Shown: positions 1-8,632, counted from the first letter of the stretch. The stretch is 38,409 bases of DNA from Variovorax sp. E3 (GCF_016082275.1 NZ_MOWM01000064.1:1-38409); one strand, 5' to 3'. The notes: a model not told the origin generated them from the letters alone. Translations and numbers: made by a program.

Positions 1-60
1 GGTGCGTGGCGGTGCGTGGCGGTGCGTGGCGGTGCGTGGCAGTGCGTGGCAGTGCGCGGC
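1..60. repeat. 10-bp tandem repeat, six copies, at the window edge
   Basis: Four identical copies of GGTGCGTGGC are followed by two variants (AGTGCGTGGC and AGTGCGCGGC). The array begins at base 1, so its true left end lies outside the window. It lies 45 bp beyond the stop codon of the ParB-like gene. No function is visible. Confidence 0.9.
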
Positions 61-104
61 TATGGGGAGCCGCGAAGGGCCGCGCCGCGCGCGGCCCCGT
101 GCGA

Positions 105-2306
105 TCACGCGTCCTGATCGTCGTCAGGCCCGTCGCCGTCCGGCTGCGCCCCTTGCGCCCCCTCCTCTTCGTCACGCGCGGAACGCTCGTCCTCGTCGGG
201 GGCCGCCGGCTCCGGCTGCTTCGCGCGCAGCGCGGGCGGCAGCCAGCGCGTGCCTTCGAGCAGGCCCGCGCAATGCGCGGCGAGCTCGTCCTTCTTCAGC
301 CCCGCGAGCACCGGCGGCGCGTCGGTCCCCGTCGCCTCGCACACCGCCTGCGTCATCGCGGCCTTGCTCACATGGCGCAGGTAGCGCCGCTGCGTCGGCT
401 GCCACCAGTCGGCCATGTCCAGCCCGAGCGCCTGCGCGAGTGCATCACTCAGGTCGGCGCGCCGCTGCGGCCGGACCCCGATCGCATCGACGCTGCGCGC
501 GGTGCAGTACGCGAGCAGTTCGATCACCACCCCCTGCGGCTGCGCCAGCAGCCACGCGAACAGCGTGTCCGGCCGGCCCGGCAACCGGTCGTCCCACAGC
601 TCTTGCGCCTGCCCGAGCGCGGCGGCGGCGCGGCTGTCGCCGTAGTCGCTCGCGGCCTGCGCGAGCGTGCCGTCGCCGCACACATGCGTGGTGACGCGCA
701 CGATGTCGTTGCCCGGCCCGTAGAGGCCGAACACTGTCTCCGCCATGCGGTGCGCAAGCGCCGCGAGCGCCACCCCGGGCGCCTCCAGCAGCGCCGCCTG
801 CAGGGCGGCGGTGCGGTGGGCATTCAGGTCGCGCAGCAGCCGCTCGGACAGCACAGGCCGCGCGGTCGCGCAGGCGCCGGCCTCTTCCTCGGCCCCCGCG
901 CGGACGGCGTCGCTGGGCCGGTCGGTCCGTGCCTCGGGTCGCAGCAGCCCGCGCTCGACGACCACCACGCCCCGGCTGTCCAGCCGCACGAGCGCCCCGG
1001 CACGGCCCTGCTGTTCGGGCGTCCACTGCAGCAGCGCGGCGCGCGCGGTCGCTAAGCTGTCTTCGGCCGTCGCCAGCGCCTCGTCGAACTGCGCCTCGCG
1101 CGCATCGAAGCCCTCGTCCTCCGGGTCGCCCTCTTCGCGCAGCGCATCGAGCGCCTGTTCGCAGGCGCACTGTGCGGCCTCCAGTTCGTCGATCGCCGCC
1201 GCCTCCTCGGCCGTCGGCGTGCGCGGTTGCGGCGCCTCGCAACCGAAGCCGCGCCATGCCGCGCGTTCGCCGTCGAGCGTGCCCTCCACCCACGACCAGC
1301 CTTCGGCGCGCACCGCCTCCACATGGCCTTGCAGCCTGTCCATCGCAAGCGTGTGCAGCATCGGCAGGTTGTCCAGGTAGATGCCCGACAGGTCGTCGCC
1401 GGTGGCGAACAGGTCGCGGCGCACCGCGCCGCCCTCGGCCTCGTAGGCATCGAGTCCCACGAAGCGCGCAAGGCGGCTGTCCGCGCCGCACGCCTGTTCG
1501 GTGGCGGTCTCGCGGATGCGCCACGCGCTGCGGTCATGGGGACGCAGGCCGTCCCAGATGGCCTCCTGCGCGGCGGGGTCCTCGATCAGCGCCAGCGCCT
1601 GCAACTGGTCGTGGTCGATCTCGCCCTCGCGGTACATCGCGATGAAGCGCGGCGACAGACGCGCCAGCCGCAGCCGGCGCTCGACCGTCGACACGCCGAC
1701 TCCGAAGCGCGCGGCCACCTGCGCGACGCTCAGATGCTCGTCCTCGATCAGTTGGCGGAACGCGACCATCTGGTCGGCCGGGTGCATGGCCTCGCGCCCG
1801 GAGTTCTCTGCGAGCGAGACCTGCCGCGCCCGCGACGCCTCGCACAGGCGGCACTCCACAAGCTGCGCGGCGGCCCATCGCCCCTGCGCGGCCAGCAGCT
1901 GCATCGCGCGCAGCCGCCGCCCGCCCGCGACCACGCCATACCGGCCGTCGTCGCGCGCCACCACGCTCAGGCGCTGCAGCAGCCCCTGCGCCTCGATCAG
2001 CGCGGCCAGTTCGTCCAGCCCCTCGGGCCGGTGCACGCGCCGCACGTTGGCCTCGTCGAGCACGAGCTGCTCGAGCGGCACCAGCAGGTCGCGGGGAAAG
2101 GAGGAAGGCGGCGCCTTCGCGGGGACGGGCGCCTTCTTTCCCCGCGCGGCGTTGACGGCGGGCGCGCTGGCGCCGGGCTTGGCGCGCTTTCCGGGCGCAC
2201 CCGCGCGGGAACGGGAACGATCACGGGGCGCGGCCTTCGCATCGGCGCGCGCATTGGCATTGGCATTGGCATTGGCATTGGCATTGGCATTGGCATTGGC
2301 AGTCAT
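105..2306 (-). CDS. ParB/RepB/Spo0J-type DNA-binding protein, large form
   Basis: This 733-residue protein has a ParB N-terminal nuclease-like/CTP-binding region at about residues 75-165. It contains GGRRLRA at 128-134, matching the family's GERRxRA box. A helix-turn-helix (LSVAQVAARFGV...) follows at about 192-216. Canonical ParB is about 300 residues; the long extra C-terminal half (from about 300) is alpha-helical and ends in a very acidic tail. The first 20 residues are an Ala-Asn repeat. The start is supported by AAAGGA seven bases upstream. Large ParB-like proteins of this kind occur in integrative conjugative elements and plasmids of Proteobacteria. A role in partition or element regulation is inferred. 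No ParA is in the window. Confidence 0.85.
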   Translation of the reverse strand: MTANANANANANANANANARADAKAAPRDRSRSRAGAPGKRAKPGASAPAVNAARGKKAPVPAKAPPSSFPRDLLVPLEQLVLDEANVRRVHRPEGLDELAALIEAQGLLQRLSVVARDDGRYGVVAGGRRLRAMQLLAAQGRWAAAQLVECRLCEASRARQVSLAENSGREAMHPADQMVAFRQLIEDEHLSVAQVAARFGVGVSTVERRLRLARLSPRFIAMYREGEIDHDQLQALALIEDPAAQEAIWDGLRPHDRSAWRIRETATEQACGADSRLARFVGLDAYEAEGGAVRRDLFATGDDLSGIYLDNLPMLHTLAMDRLQGHVEAVRAEGWSWVEGTLDGERAAWRGFGCEAPQPRTPTAEEAAAIDELEAAQCACEQALDALREEGDPEDEGFDAREAQFDEALATAEDSLATARAALLQWTPEQQGRAGALVRLDSRGVVVVERGLLRPEARTDRPSDAVRAGAEEEAGACATARPVLSERLLRDLNAHRTAALQAALLEAPGVALAALAHRMAETVFGLYGPGNDIVRVTTHVCGDGTLAQAASDYGDSRAAAALGQAQELWDDRLPGRPDTLFAWLLAQPQGVVIELLAYCTARSVDAIGVRPQRRADLSDALAQALGLDMADWWQPTQRRYLRHVSKAAMTQAVCEATGTDAPPVLAGLKKDELAAHCAGLLEGTRWLPPALRAKQPEPAAPDEDERSARDEEEGAQGAQPDGDGPDDDQDA
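2251..2298 (-). repeat. Hexanucleotide coding repeat, eight copies (Ala-Asn)8
   Basis: GCATTG is repeated eight times without interruption (plus-strand reading) and encodes residues 3-18 of the ParB-like protein as alternating Ala-Asn. The unit is six bases, so copy-number change keeps the frame and only lengthens or shortens the N-terminal tail. Confidence 0.95.
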
Positions 2307-3502
2307 TTCGGTGTCCTTTGCATGAGTGAATGGATGAACAAATGAATCGGATCAAGCGATGCCGGGTTCCTAGATTCCGAGCCCTTCCACGAAGGGCCCG
2401 GGGGCGTGTCGGCCTCCTACCCGGAGCTGGCCGCCGTTTTCCTGAGTTCGTCGCCCGGTGAACGAACGCGACGGCGCCGACGGGGGAGCCAGGGGGAAGC
2501 CTTCGTCACGCGCCAGCGTTACGAACACCCCCTTGCAGGCGCAGCCGGTCCCCCGGCGCCGCCGGCGCAGCGTCACCGGACAAGGCGATGAACACAGGAC
2601 CACGGCGCACCCGAGCGGGGCCGATGCGCCCCCGGCGTCGCCGCGCGGCGAGCGCCCCCACGTGCCGCAGGCACGTCATGCATCGGAGGTCAGGGGACGA
2701 ACGTCCCCGCGCCAGGGATGCACAAGGGCGGCGCCCACGCCGCTCCCCGCCAGGGGATGAGCGCGCAGGCGCGAACCTGGCGCAGCCCGACGGCGGGCAA
2801 GGCCGCCGGGGCGCCCGCAGGCGCAGGACGACGCTCCCCGTGGAGGGCCACCGCCGGATGCGAAGGCCAAGCGCTGCGCGCACGAGCCCGTGGCCTGGGC
2901 CCGTGCATCACGCAGGATCCCGATCACTGCGCACATGCGCTTCGCGCGGGTGCCCTGCCCCATGTGCTGTCCGCCGCACGGCACGGCGCGACAGAGGCGG
3001 TGTTCTGAACGGCGCAGGTCACGCTGCGCGGCATCGACGCCCCGACATCGCGACCACGGCGATGTCCGCCCCCACCGCGATGCACGCACCACACATCACA
3101 CATCACAGCTAAGATCACCGCCTCGGCCGGAGGCTCGTCAGAAGCCCCGCCCCCTCGAACACCGGCAACTGCAGGAGCATTCCCCACGAAGCGCCAGACG
3201 TCTCCATGCCACCCGCCGCGCGTGAACGCGCGGCCCCGCGGGGCATCGCCCCGCGGTTGAATCCGCAGCGCCCCTCTTGCGCCCCTGCCGCGTCAAGGCC
3301 ACCGAGGCGACCCGGTGCGCCCTCGACCAAAGGGCGCAGGCGCAAGCGCCGCTGACCTTCGACGCCGCGTCTTCAACGCCCCCTCGTGCGGGCCGCGAAG
3401 GGATCGAAAGAACCCAAGCACCGAAAGCCGAAGAGGACGCAAGCGCACGCCAAGGGCACCGGTCCGACCCGAAGGAAGGACCGATGCCTCGCGCGCCCCG
3501 GC
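2307..3502. other. 1.2 kb without a convincing gene; several strong hairpins
   Basis: Open frames here are GC-rich shadows with no recognisable domain or good ribosome-binding site. The stretch holds perfect inverted repeats: GCCCTT/AAGGGC (2381-2397), GGGGACG/CGTCCCC (2693-2708) and CCGCGGGGC/GCCCCGCGG (3236-3256). It probably contains the promoter and leader of the minus-strand ParB-like gene and the 3' region of the DUF2958 gene. None of the hairpins is followed by a T tract, so I do not call terminators. Confidence 0.5.
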
Positions 3503-3856
3503 TCAGGCCAGGATGCGCTGCGCCAGGCGCGCCTCGCGCGCATACGCGCTCAGCGGCTGGTGCGCGACGAAGTGCGCGTCGCACGCGATGGGCAGCCCCC
3601 AGCGCCCGCGCAAGGCCTCCAGTTCCGCCAGGCTCACGAAGCCCAGCTCGGGACAACCCAGGCCCAGGTCGCACAGGCCGAACGCGATGCCTTCGGCGTC
3701 CAGCTCGCTCAGCAGCCAGGTCGCGTTCGCATCGGGCGTGAACAGCTTGACCACCGGCGGCGGATCGAAGCGGGGATCCTGAGCCGAGGCTTGCGCATTG
3801 GCCCGCAACTGCGCGCGCTGCGCGTCGCTCAACAGGGTCGGTACGGATGTCGTCAT
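3503..3856 (-). CDS. DUF2958 domain protein
   Basis: The 117-residue protein matches the DUF2958 pattern: an N-terminal LLSDAQRAQLRANAQA segment, the VVKLFTPDANATWLLSELD block (about residues 35-53), then FGLCDLGLGCPELGFVSLAEL and the closing PLSAYAR motif. DUF2958 proteins are common cargo of plasmids and integrative conjugative elements, often beside ArdC/RadC-type genes; their biochemical role is not established. The start ATG has AAGGAG eight bases upstream. Longer in-frame extension upstream lacks a good start and runs into a conserved leader, so I chose this ATG. Confidence 0.85.
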   Translation of the reverse strand: MTTSVPTLLSDAQRAQLRANAQASAQDPRFDPPPVVKLFTPDANATWLLSELDAEGIAFGLCDLGLGCPELGFVSLAELEALRGRWGLPIACDAHFVAHQPLSAYAREARLAQRILA

Positions 3857-3880
3857 GACGGTCGCTCCTTGAAAGGATGA

Positions 3881-4068
3881 AGGGCGGGATGGCCCGGGAC
3901 CGACACCGGCACGCCGCAGCGCAGCCGTCAGGGTTCGCAGACGGCCGCAGGCCGCCAGCGCACACGGTGCGCGCAGACCTTGACGGCGAGAACGACGTGC
4001 AAGGATGCGAGGGAACAGCACAGCACGCCCCTTCTTTCAGGCCTGCACAGGCAAGCAGGCAGGCAAGC
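3881..4068 (-). ncRNA. Structured leader of the DUF2958 gene (radC-leader-like)
   Basis: This leader shares ordered blocks with those before the two radC copies. On the plus strand they are GGCGGGAT, GCCGCAGCGCAG, GCGCGCAG..CCTTG..CGCGAGAAC-like and CACAGGCAAGC. The spacing between blocks varies but the order is constant. The placement in the 5'-UTR of an antirestriction/element gene fits the radC RNA motif described from comparative genomics. That assignment is from location and block order; I could not run a covariance model. Confidence 0.5.
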
Positions 4069-4201
4069 AGCGCGAAGATGAACACTCCACGCGAACGCCG
4101 CGAGTTCGACGCTCGCGTGCGTTCGGCATCCGCGACGGAAGGCGTTCTGCGGACGGCCCCGCCTCGACGCGGCCGGTCGATGGCCAAGGACCACGCGGTC
4201 C

Positions 4202-4224
4202 AAAGAAAAGCCGCCCGAAGGCGG
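4202..4224 (-). terminator. Rho-independent terminator with UUCG loop
   Basis: Read on the minus strand, a GCCGCC/GGCGGC stem closes a UUCG tetraloop (4209-4224) and is followed directly by TTTTCTTTGG. It would end the ArdC-RHH transcript about 400 bases after the RHH gene. Confidence 0.8.
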
Positions 4225-4621
4225 CCTCTGCCAGTCCAGGCGTGACGTGTGGACGCGCCGCGCCTGCCAGCGCACCTTTACGCCAGGGCCTGCATCGCCG
4301 CTGCCCTCGGCCCGGCCCCGCCGCAGGAACGCCGGCGCTCGCCGACTTTCGCGTGCAGGCGCACGCCGCCGATCACCTGCAGCGTGGCGTCGCCCCGCCG
4401 CCCGCCCGGTCGGCGCGGGTGCCACCGGTTCGCAGGGCGATGGCAATGCCGAGGTCGGTGGGATCGGCCGGGCGGCGAAGCGCGCACCGTCGGCGCCGCT
4501 GCCGCTGCCGCTGCCGCGGTCGACGTTCATGCGAACGTGCGGCTGCAGCAGGCCGGCGCCCCGTGCCGGCAGCGACCGTGCCCGCGCCCCACGCGCAGGG
4601 GCGGGCATGCAGGCGCGAACC
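4225..4621 (-). other. Gap between RHH gene and terminator; possible broken small gene
   Basis: It lies inside the transcript bounded by the RHH gene and the terminator. A toxin partner would be expected here, but no intact ParE/RelE-like frame is visible. Two minus-strand frames share protein-like patches: one reads ...TDLGIAIALRTGGT, the other DATLQVIGGVRLHAKVGERRR. This may be a frameshifted small gene. I do not recognise a family. Confidence 0.3.
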
Positions 4622-4915
4622 TCAGGTATGGCAGGCCGGGGCTGGCCGCTCGTCCTCAGCACCCCAGGTCTGCACCCAAGCCGTCACCTCACGGCCCGAG
4701 ACATGCAGACCGGTTGCCCCGAAAGCTTCCCAGGCGGCCGCAGCCTCCCGGTGCAGGGCGTGGCGCCTTTCTTCGCGATCGACATACTCGGCAATGGCCT
4801 CGCGCATCAGCCAGTGCGGCGTCCGATGGCGCGCCGCAGCCAGGCGCTTCAGGCGCGCCTGGAGCGCAGGATCGAGCTGGACGAGCGTCGGGAAGGCGGG
4901 CAAAACCATGGACAC
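4622..4915 (-). CDS. Ribbon-helix-helix (CopG/RHH-like) protein
   Basis: The 97-residue protein has an RHH-type N-terminus. A beta strand (about residues 9-15, TLVQLD) leads into helices around LQARLKRLAAARHRTPHWLMREAIAEYVDREE, the usual layout of CopG/ParD-like DNA-binding antitoxins and small repressors. The C-terminal half (HREAAAAWEAFGATG..VSGREVTAWVQTWG) resembles the toxin-binding tail of ParD/YacA-like antitoxins. It starts 27 bases after the stop of the ArdC-like gene on the same strand, so the two are probably co-transcribed. No adjacent toxin is intact. It is either an orphan antitoxin or an autoregulator. Confidence 0.7.
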   Translation of the reverse strand: MSMVLPAFPTLVQLDPALQARLKRLAAARHRTPHWLMREAIAEYVDREERRHALHREAAAAWEAFGATGLHVSGREVTAWVQTWGAEDERPAPACHT

Positions 4916-4942
4916 GACGTTAGCAGCGAAGCGCCGTGGCGC

Positions 4943-6118
4943 CTAGGGGCGCTGCAGCGTCCCGAGCGGCGGCAGTTGCCGGGCCACCAGGAAATCGAAG
5001 GCCTCGCTGGCCAGCCGCGCGGCCGTGAAGATCGCCGTGCGGTCGCGGCGCAGCACCGCGAGCCAGGCCTGCAGATACGCCGCGTGCCCCTCGATGGTGG
5101 CGTCCACCAACCCGCAGTGCCCCATCAGGAAGGCCGAGCCAAGCTCCGCCACCAGCTCCTCGAAGGCATAGGCCGCATCCCCGAAGCGCTGGCCGAAAGC
5201 GCGCGACAGCCGCTGCGGATGGCCCGTCCAGTGCACGAGCTCGTGCAGCAGCGTGGCGCAGTAGTTCTCGCCGTTCACGAACTGCCGCGGCAGCGGCAGG
5301 CGGACTTCATCGAGCCCCGGCAGGTACACCGCCCCCGAAAAGCCGTGGCGCACGACCGCGCCGCAACCCGCCGCCAGGCGCAGCGCTTTTTCCACGGCGT
5401 TGGCCGGCTCGTCCGGTGCGCCGCCGGCCTCATCCGTCGCCCCCGGCGCACCCTTCCCCATCGCCTCTGCCACGCTTTCAGGCAACCCGTCGACCTGCGC
5501 GACGTTGAACAGCCAGAACGGCCGGCAACGCAGCACCAAGCCGGCGCGCGCGTCAGCGCCCTCCCCGCCCTCGCCATCCTCCGCGTCGGGTCCTCCCTCG
5601 ATGACCCCACCCGCCGCGCGGGCCCCGCGCACGACATCGCGCGCCACGCGCTCGAAATGCGCGCACATCACGCCATGCTCGCCCTTGCGCACCTGGGCGC
5701 CGAGGGCGCACGCCTGCCGGTAGGTCAGCCACACGTTGCGCACATAGCCGCCCGCGATGGCCGCGTCCCACAGCAGCAGCACGTTCACGCCGCGGTAGGC
5801 CTGGCCTGTGCAGCGGTTGCGCGGCATGCCGCGCGAAGCCGCCGCGACCCAGCGCGCGCGGAACACATGGCCGCCCTGCGCGAGCATCGCAACGATCCGG
5901 TCCGTGACCGCCTGCCGAACATCCGGCCGGTCGCCACCGTGCGCCCGTGCATGACCCGCCTCCCCTCGATCTGCTGGCGGTGGGTCCTCGGGGGGTGCGG
6001 GGGGAACGCCCGCAGGCATCGATGCCTGCGCGGCCCGGCGGGATCGCGCGGGTCCTGTCGGCGGTGCGGAACGCGCCGTGCGCGCCGCGCGGCGAAGGGA
6101 GCGGGAGGGTGCGGTCAT
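4943..6118 (-). CDS. ArdC-like antirestriction protein with zincin domain
   Basis: The 391-residue protein pairs an ArdC-type ssDNA-binding N-terminal domain (about residues 75-230; motifs YRGVNVLLLWDAA and VRKGEHGVMCAHFERV) with a C-terminal M78-like metallopeptidase domain. The zinc motif HELVH is at about 292-296, with a downstream Glu (EELVAE) as the likely third ligand. ArdC proteins protect incoming single-stranded plasmid DNA from host restriction. This one has an Ala/Gly/Asp-rich insert at about 180-205 that typical family members lack. ATG at 6118 has AAAGG seven bases upstream; longer in-frame extension lacks support. Confidence 0.88.
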   Translation of the reverse strand: MTAPSRSLRRAARTARSAPPTGPARSRRAAQASMPAGVPPAPPEDPPPADRGEAGHARAHGGDRPDVRQAVTDRIVAMLAQGGHVFRARWVAAASRGMPRNRCTGQAYRGVNVLLLWDAAIAGGYVRNVWLTYRQACALGAQVRKGEHGVMCAHFERVARDVVRGARAAGGVIEGGPDAEDGEGGEGADARAGLVLRCRPFWLFNVAQVDGLPESVAEAMGKGAPGATDEAGGAPDEPANAVEKALRLAAGCGAVVRHGFSGAVYLPGLDEVRLPLPRQFVNGENYCATLLHELVHWTGHPQRLSRAFGQRFGDAAYAFEELVAELGSAFLMGHCGLVDATIEGHAAYLQAWLAVLRRDRTAIFTAARLASEAFDFLVARQLPPLGTLQRP

Positions 6119-6576
6119 GGCGAAGCCTTTCTGCGGCATCTGCCGCGGTGGTGGAAAAACGATCTGCTGTCGGAGCCGCCTCGACGCAGACCCGGCAAGG
6201 GGCCAGCGAGACGGTCCAGGGCCCGCCCGCAGGCCGCAGCCGAGCACCGCGAGGACCGGGCGAGGACGGGGGCAACGCCTTCACCCTGGAGCGGGGAGCG
6301 ACCCGCGCCATGCGTCGATCCAGAGGCGGACCGAGCGCAGACCGCCACCATCACGGCCGCAAGCCGCAGGACCCTCGCCAGGGCCGCGTCGCCCCGGGCA
6401 TCACCGCACGCCACTGCCTGGGGATCCAAGCGCCGCAGCGCTTCAGCGCGCAGCGCTCGCGACGCCTTCTCGCGGCCGGGGCCGCGCTGGACAGGCTGCG
6501 CCGCGAAGGCGCGGCCAACGCGCCACTGCGCATACAACACACCTGCGCGCGCAAACCCTCGGCCCGGCGCAAAGCA
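6119..6576 (-). other. 450-bp upstream region of the ArdC-like gene
   Basis: No gene is supported here. It lies between the terminator of the truncated radC and the ArdC-like start, so it should hold the ArdC promoter and a long leader. I looked for the leader blocks seen upstream of radC and did not find them clearly. Confidence 0.4.
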
Positions 6577-6601
6577 AGAAAAAGGGGCGCCGAAGCGCCC
6601 C
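6577..6601 (-). terminator. Rho-independent terminator after truncated radC
   Basis: On the minus strand a GGGGCGC/GCGCCCC stem closes a UUCG loop (6584-6601) and is followed by TTTTTCTTGC. The same terminator design follows the intact radC near 10.38 kb, so the duplication carried the 3' flank too. Confidence 0.85.
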
Positions 6602-6631
6602 CGGGCCGCACAGGCCCGCGCACAGCCGCGC

Positions 6632-6946
6632 TCAGACGAGGCCGCGTTCGGCCATCGACACCGCCCGGTTCCCCGCGACCACGATGTGGTCCCCCATGCC
6701 GCATGCTGAAGCACCACACGGTAGCCATCGAAGTCTGCAAAGGTGCGACCACGGCGCAGGAGGTGCACCGACTATCTCGCCGCGCTGATCAATCATTTGG
6801 GTTCGCCCTGAACCGTCGAACACCGCCTGCGTTGACGCCCATGAGCCGTGCGCCGCAGACGGCCCCGCCAGCGAAAGCGCCACGGGGGACAGGGAAGAAG
6901 CAGCCGGGGAAACGGTGGAAGAAGAGGAAGAGAAAGAAGCGGTCAT
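6632..6946 (-). pseudogene. radC: Internally deleted radC copy
   Basis: The N-terminal serine-rich segment (about 34 residues) and the last 19 residues (DHIVVAGNRAVSMAERGLV) are nearly identical to the intact RadC at 10.4 kb. The whole middle, including the HNHPSG JAB/MPN metal site, is gone. It is replaced by about 140 bp that reads through in frame but resembles no protein. The replacement ends with a 66-bp repeat that also lies just beyond the intact radC. A small 104-residue product could be made, but it cannot be a RadC enzyme. Confidence 0.9.
6778..6843. repeat. 66-bp repeat, copy 1 (inside truncated radC)
   Basis: It matches 10233-10298 over 66 bp with three mismatches. It contains a GGTTC/GAACC hairpin whose five-base loop carries two of the three changes. 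Sequences upstream of the two copies are unrelated. Confidence 0.9.
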
Positions 6947-6964
6947 GGTGGACTCCTGCGGATG

Positions 6965-7098
6965 ACACAGGCGGGATTGCCTGCGAGACCCCGCCACCCC
7001 GTCGCAGCGCAGCGCTCCAGGCCGCCGCAGCGCGCGGCACGCGCAGGGCCTTGAACGCGAGAACGAGGGGGTGAGCCTCAGGGCTCACAGGCAAGCCC
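6965..7098 (-). ncRNA. radC-type structured leader, copy A
   Basis: This is the leader of the truncated radC. Its blocks match the leader at 11.1 kb almost base for base apart from a deletion in the GC-rich centre. It contains a CAGGC/GCCTG hairpin next to the ribosome-binding site and AGGGCT/AGCCCT near the 5' end. Confidence 0.6.
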
Positions 7099-7483
7099 TC
7101 CCCCACCCTTCGCAGCGGCCCCGAAGCGCCCGCGCCTTCCCCCAGGACCTGGCACGTCGCGCGATGCCGACCATGCGGACCGGCGGACCCGTGGACCGGG
7201 CAACGACGATGGGAGCGACGCCTTCGCGCGGGCGCGCGAAGCGATCCGCACCAGCCATCGCTCACAAAGCACGAGTCGGGCCCCATGTTCCCGCACCAAA
7301 GGCTCGCTTCAAGGGTGCCACGCGCCGATCGATGAGTCACTTCAATGCAGCATCGACACCAGAAGGTCGTCACATGCGACGTGCATCTCCATTCGCGATG
7401 GGATCCGCTGCACGGGGATGGCCATCGAACAATCCGAGCGCAAGCGCCGTCTTGCCAAGGGAGAGCCCATCCGGTACACTGGT
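7099..7483. other. Short gap between radC leader and toxin-antitoxin pair
   Basis: No gene or recognisable domain is visible on either strand. Base composition changes from the GC-rich backbone to a lower-GC segment near 7.3 kb, which fits an insertion boundary. Confidence 0.35.
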
Positions 7484-7501
7484 ATTAACGTAAACATTAA
7501 T
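7484..7501. promoter_or_regulatory. Imperfect palindrome upstream of phd-like antitoxin
   Basis: ATTAACGTAAACATTAAT is an AT-rich imperfect 18-bp palindrome (7 of 9 pairs) ending 11 bases before the antitoxin ATG. Phd/YefM antitoxins usually repress their own operon through such a site. An operator role is inferred. Confidence 0.5.
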
Positions 7502-7512
7502 GGATTCCGTAT

Positions 7513-7806
7513 ATGCCGCTGCGCGCCTCAGACATCGTGCCCATCAGCGAAGCACGTGCCCGCCTGACGGAACTGGCCGAGGACGTCGTCGGCAGCGGAG
7601 CGGAGAAAGTGCTGACCAAGAACGGGGCGAGTTACGTGGCACTGGTCGACGCGCGACGTCTCGATTACTACCATGCCCTTGAAGCCGAGCACGCGAGCCT
7701 CGTGCTTGCCAACGACGCAATCACTGGCTTGGAGCAAGCCTTGGCCGGAGAGTTCGTGTCGGACGCCGAACTGGACCGTGCGCTTTCCAGCCTTCCCGCA
7801 GCGTGA
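7513..7806 (+). CDS. Phd/YefM-type antitoxin
   Basis: This is a 97-residue protein with the Phd/YefM fold signature at the N-terminus: DIVPISEARARLTELAEDV then GAEKVLTKNGASYVALVDA. This region binds DNA and mediates dimerisation. The C-terminal part (ITGLEQALAGEFVSDAELDRAL) is the expected toxin-binding tail. It overlaps the downstream toxin gene by four bases (GTGA), which implies translational coupling. An AT-rich palindrome just upstream probably is its operator. Confidence 0.85.
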   Translation: MPLRASDIVPISEARARLTELAEDVVGSGAEKVLTKNGASYVALVDARRLDYYHALEAEHASLVLANDAITGLEQALAGEFVSDAELDRALSSLPAA

Positions 7807-8207
7807 GCATTCCTGTCAATGCGAGAGTTCGCGCGGCACCTCATTTTCTAGGTTGCCTGCGCGCGGCCTACGCATTCATGCAGCAGCAGGACGCCGCCTC
7901 CGCAGCCGTCCGGTTTGAGAAGCTGCAGCAAGAAGTTGTGAGGGCGCGCCAGCTCATTTCTTTTGAGCCGGCCAGCGGACGCCCGGCCCGCTTCCTCGAC
8001 ACCAAGTCCGCCTGGGGTCAATACCAAGCAGCCCAAGCGACACGACTTGCGCGAGCCCTGGGCATGCCCCAACTGCGGGAGTTGGTGCTGGCTCGCCATG
8101 TCGTGCTGTACGCGCACAACGCGCAGGAAGCAGTGCTGCTTGCCATGCGGCACGAGCGTCAGCTGACCTATCAGTGGCCCGCCGGTTCGCATCCGATGGA
8201 CCACTGA
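7803..8207 (+). CDS. RelE/ParE-family toxin
   Basis: The 134-residue protein starts with GTG overlapping the antitoxin stop. It has a RelE/ParE-like pattern: an N-terminal helical hairpin (AAYAFMQQQDAASAAVRFEKLQQEV), a central strand and the closing strands LARHVVLYAHNAQEAVLLAMRHERQL. The order after a Phd-type antitoxin supports a type II module. The exact target (ribosome-bound mRNA or gyrase) cannot be told from sequence. An IS remnant starts some 20 bases after the stop, so the 3' flank was disturbed but the gene looks complete. Confidence 0.75.
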   Translation: MSIPVNARVRAAPHFLGCLRAAYAFMQQQDAASAAVRFEKLQQEVVRARQLISFEPASGRPARFLDTKSAWGQYQAAQATRLARALGMPQLRELVLARHVVLYAHNAQEAVLLAMRHERQLTYQWPAGSHPMDH

Positions 8208-8227
8208 GTCGTTTTAGGGGCGACACG

Positions 8228-8632
8228 TCAGACGCCTTGTCGCTGCGTGCGACTGATCGATAGAGGTACACCACGCGACTGAGCTGAATCACTGCGCAGG
8301 CCTTGCGCATGCTGACACCGAATCGCTGCATCAGTTCGGCGGCCAGTTCGCGCTTGCGCGAGGGCTTCAAAGTTTTTTGACAGGACGTCCTGCAGCATGG
8401 CCTTGTCCAGGCTCAGATCGGCTACCAGGCGCTTGAGCTTGGCGTTCTCTTCTTCCAGTTGCCTCAACCGTCGTAGCTCCGACGGGCCCAGGCCGCCGTA
8501 TCGCTGTCGCCATTTGTAGAACGTGGCGTCACTGATGCCCATCTTGCGACAGACCTCATCGACCTTGGTGCCGAGCTCCGCCTGCTTCAGGGCATAGGCG
8601 ATCTGCTCTTCCGTGAGCCTGCTTCTCTTCAT
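8228..8632 (-). pseudogene. IS3-family transposase OrfA plus OrfB stump
   Basis: OrfA begins MKRSRLTEEQIAYALKQAEL, with a typical IS3 HTH (VCRKMGISDATFYKWRQRYGG) and the leucine-zipper region (ELRRLRQLEEENAKLKRLVADL). At CAAAAAAC near 8373-8380 the -1 frame continues into OrfB (KPSRKRELAAELMQRFGVS... to RSVARSDK), then stops matching. All DDE residues lie in the lost part, so it cannot transpose by itself. It most resembles the IS407/IS51-type branch; that assignment is from memory of the OrfA sequence. Confidence 0.85.

Noticed and set aside
2..1055. Long plus-strand frames opposite the ParB-like gene
   Set aside because: They lie antisense to a well-supported gene, are rich in Arg/Pro/Ala and lack domains; typical GC-rich shadows.
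2307..3502. Search for an origin or CRISPR array
   Set aside because: Only isolated hairpins are present; no regularly spaced repeats or iterons are seen here or elsewhere in the window.
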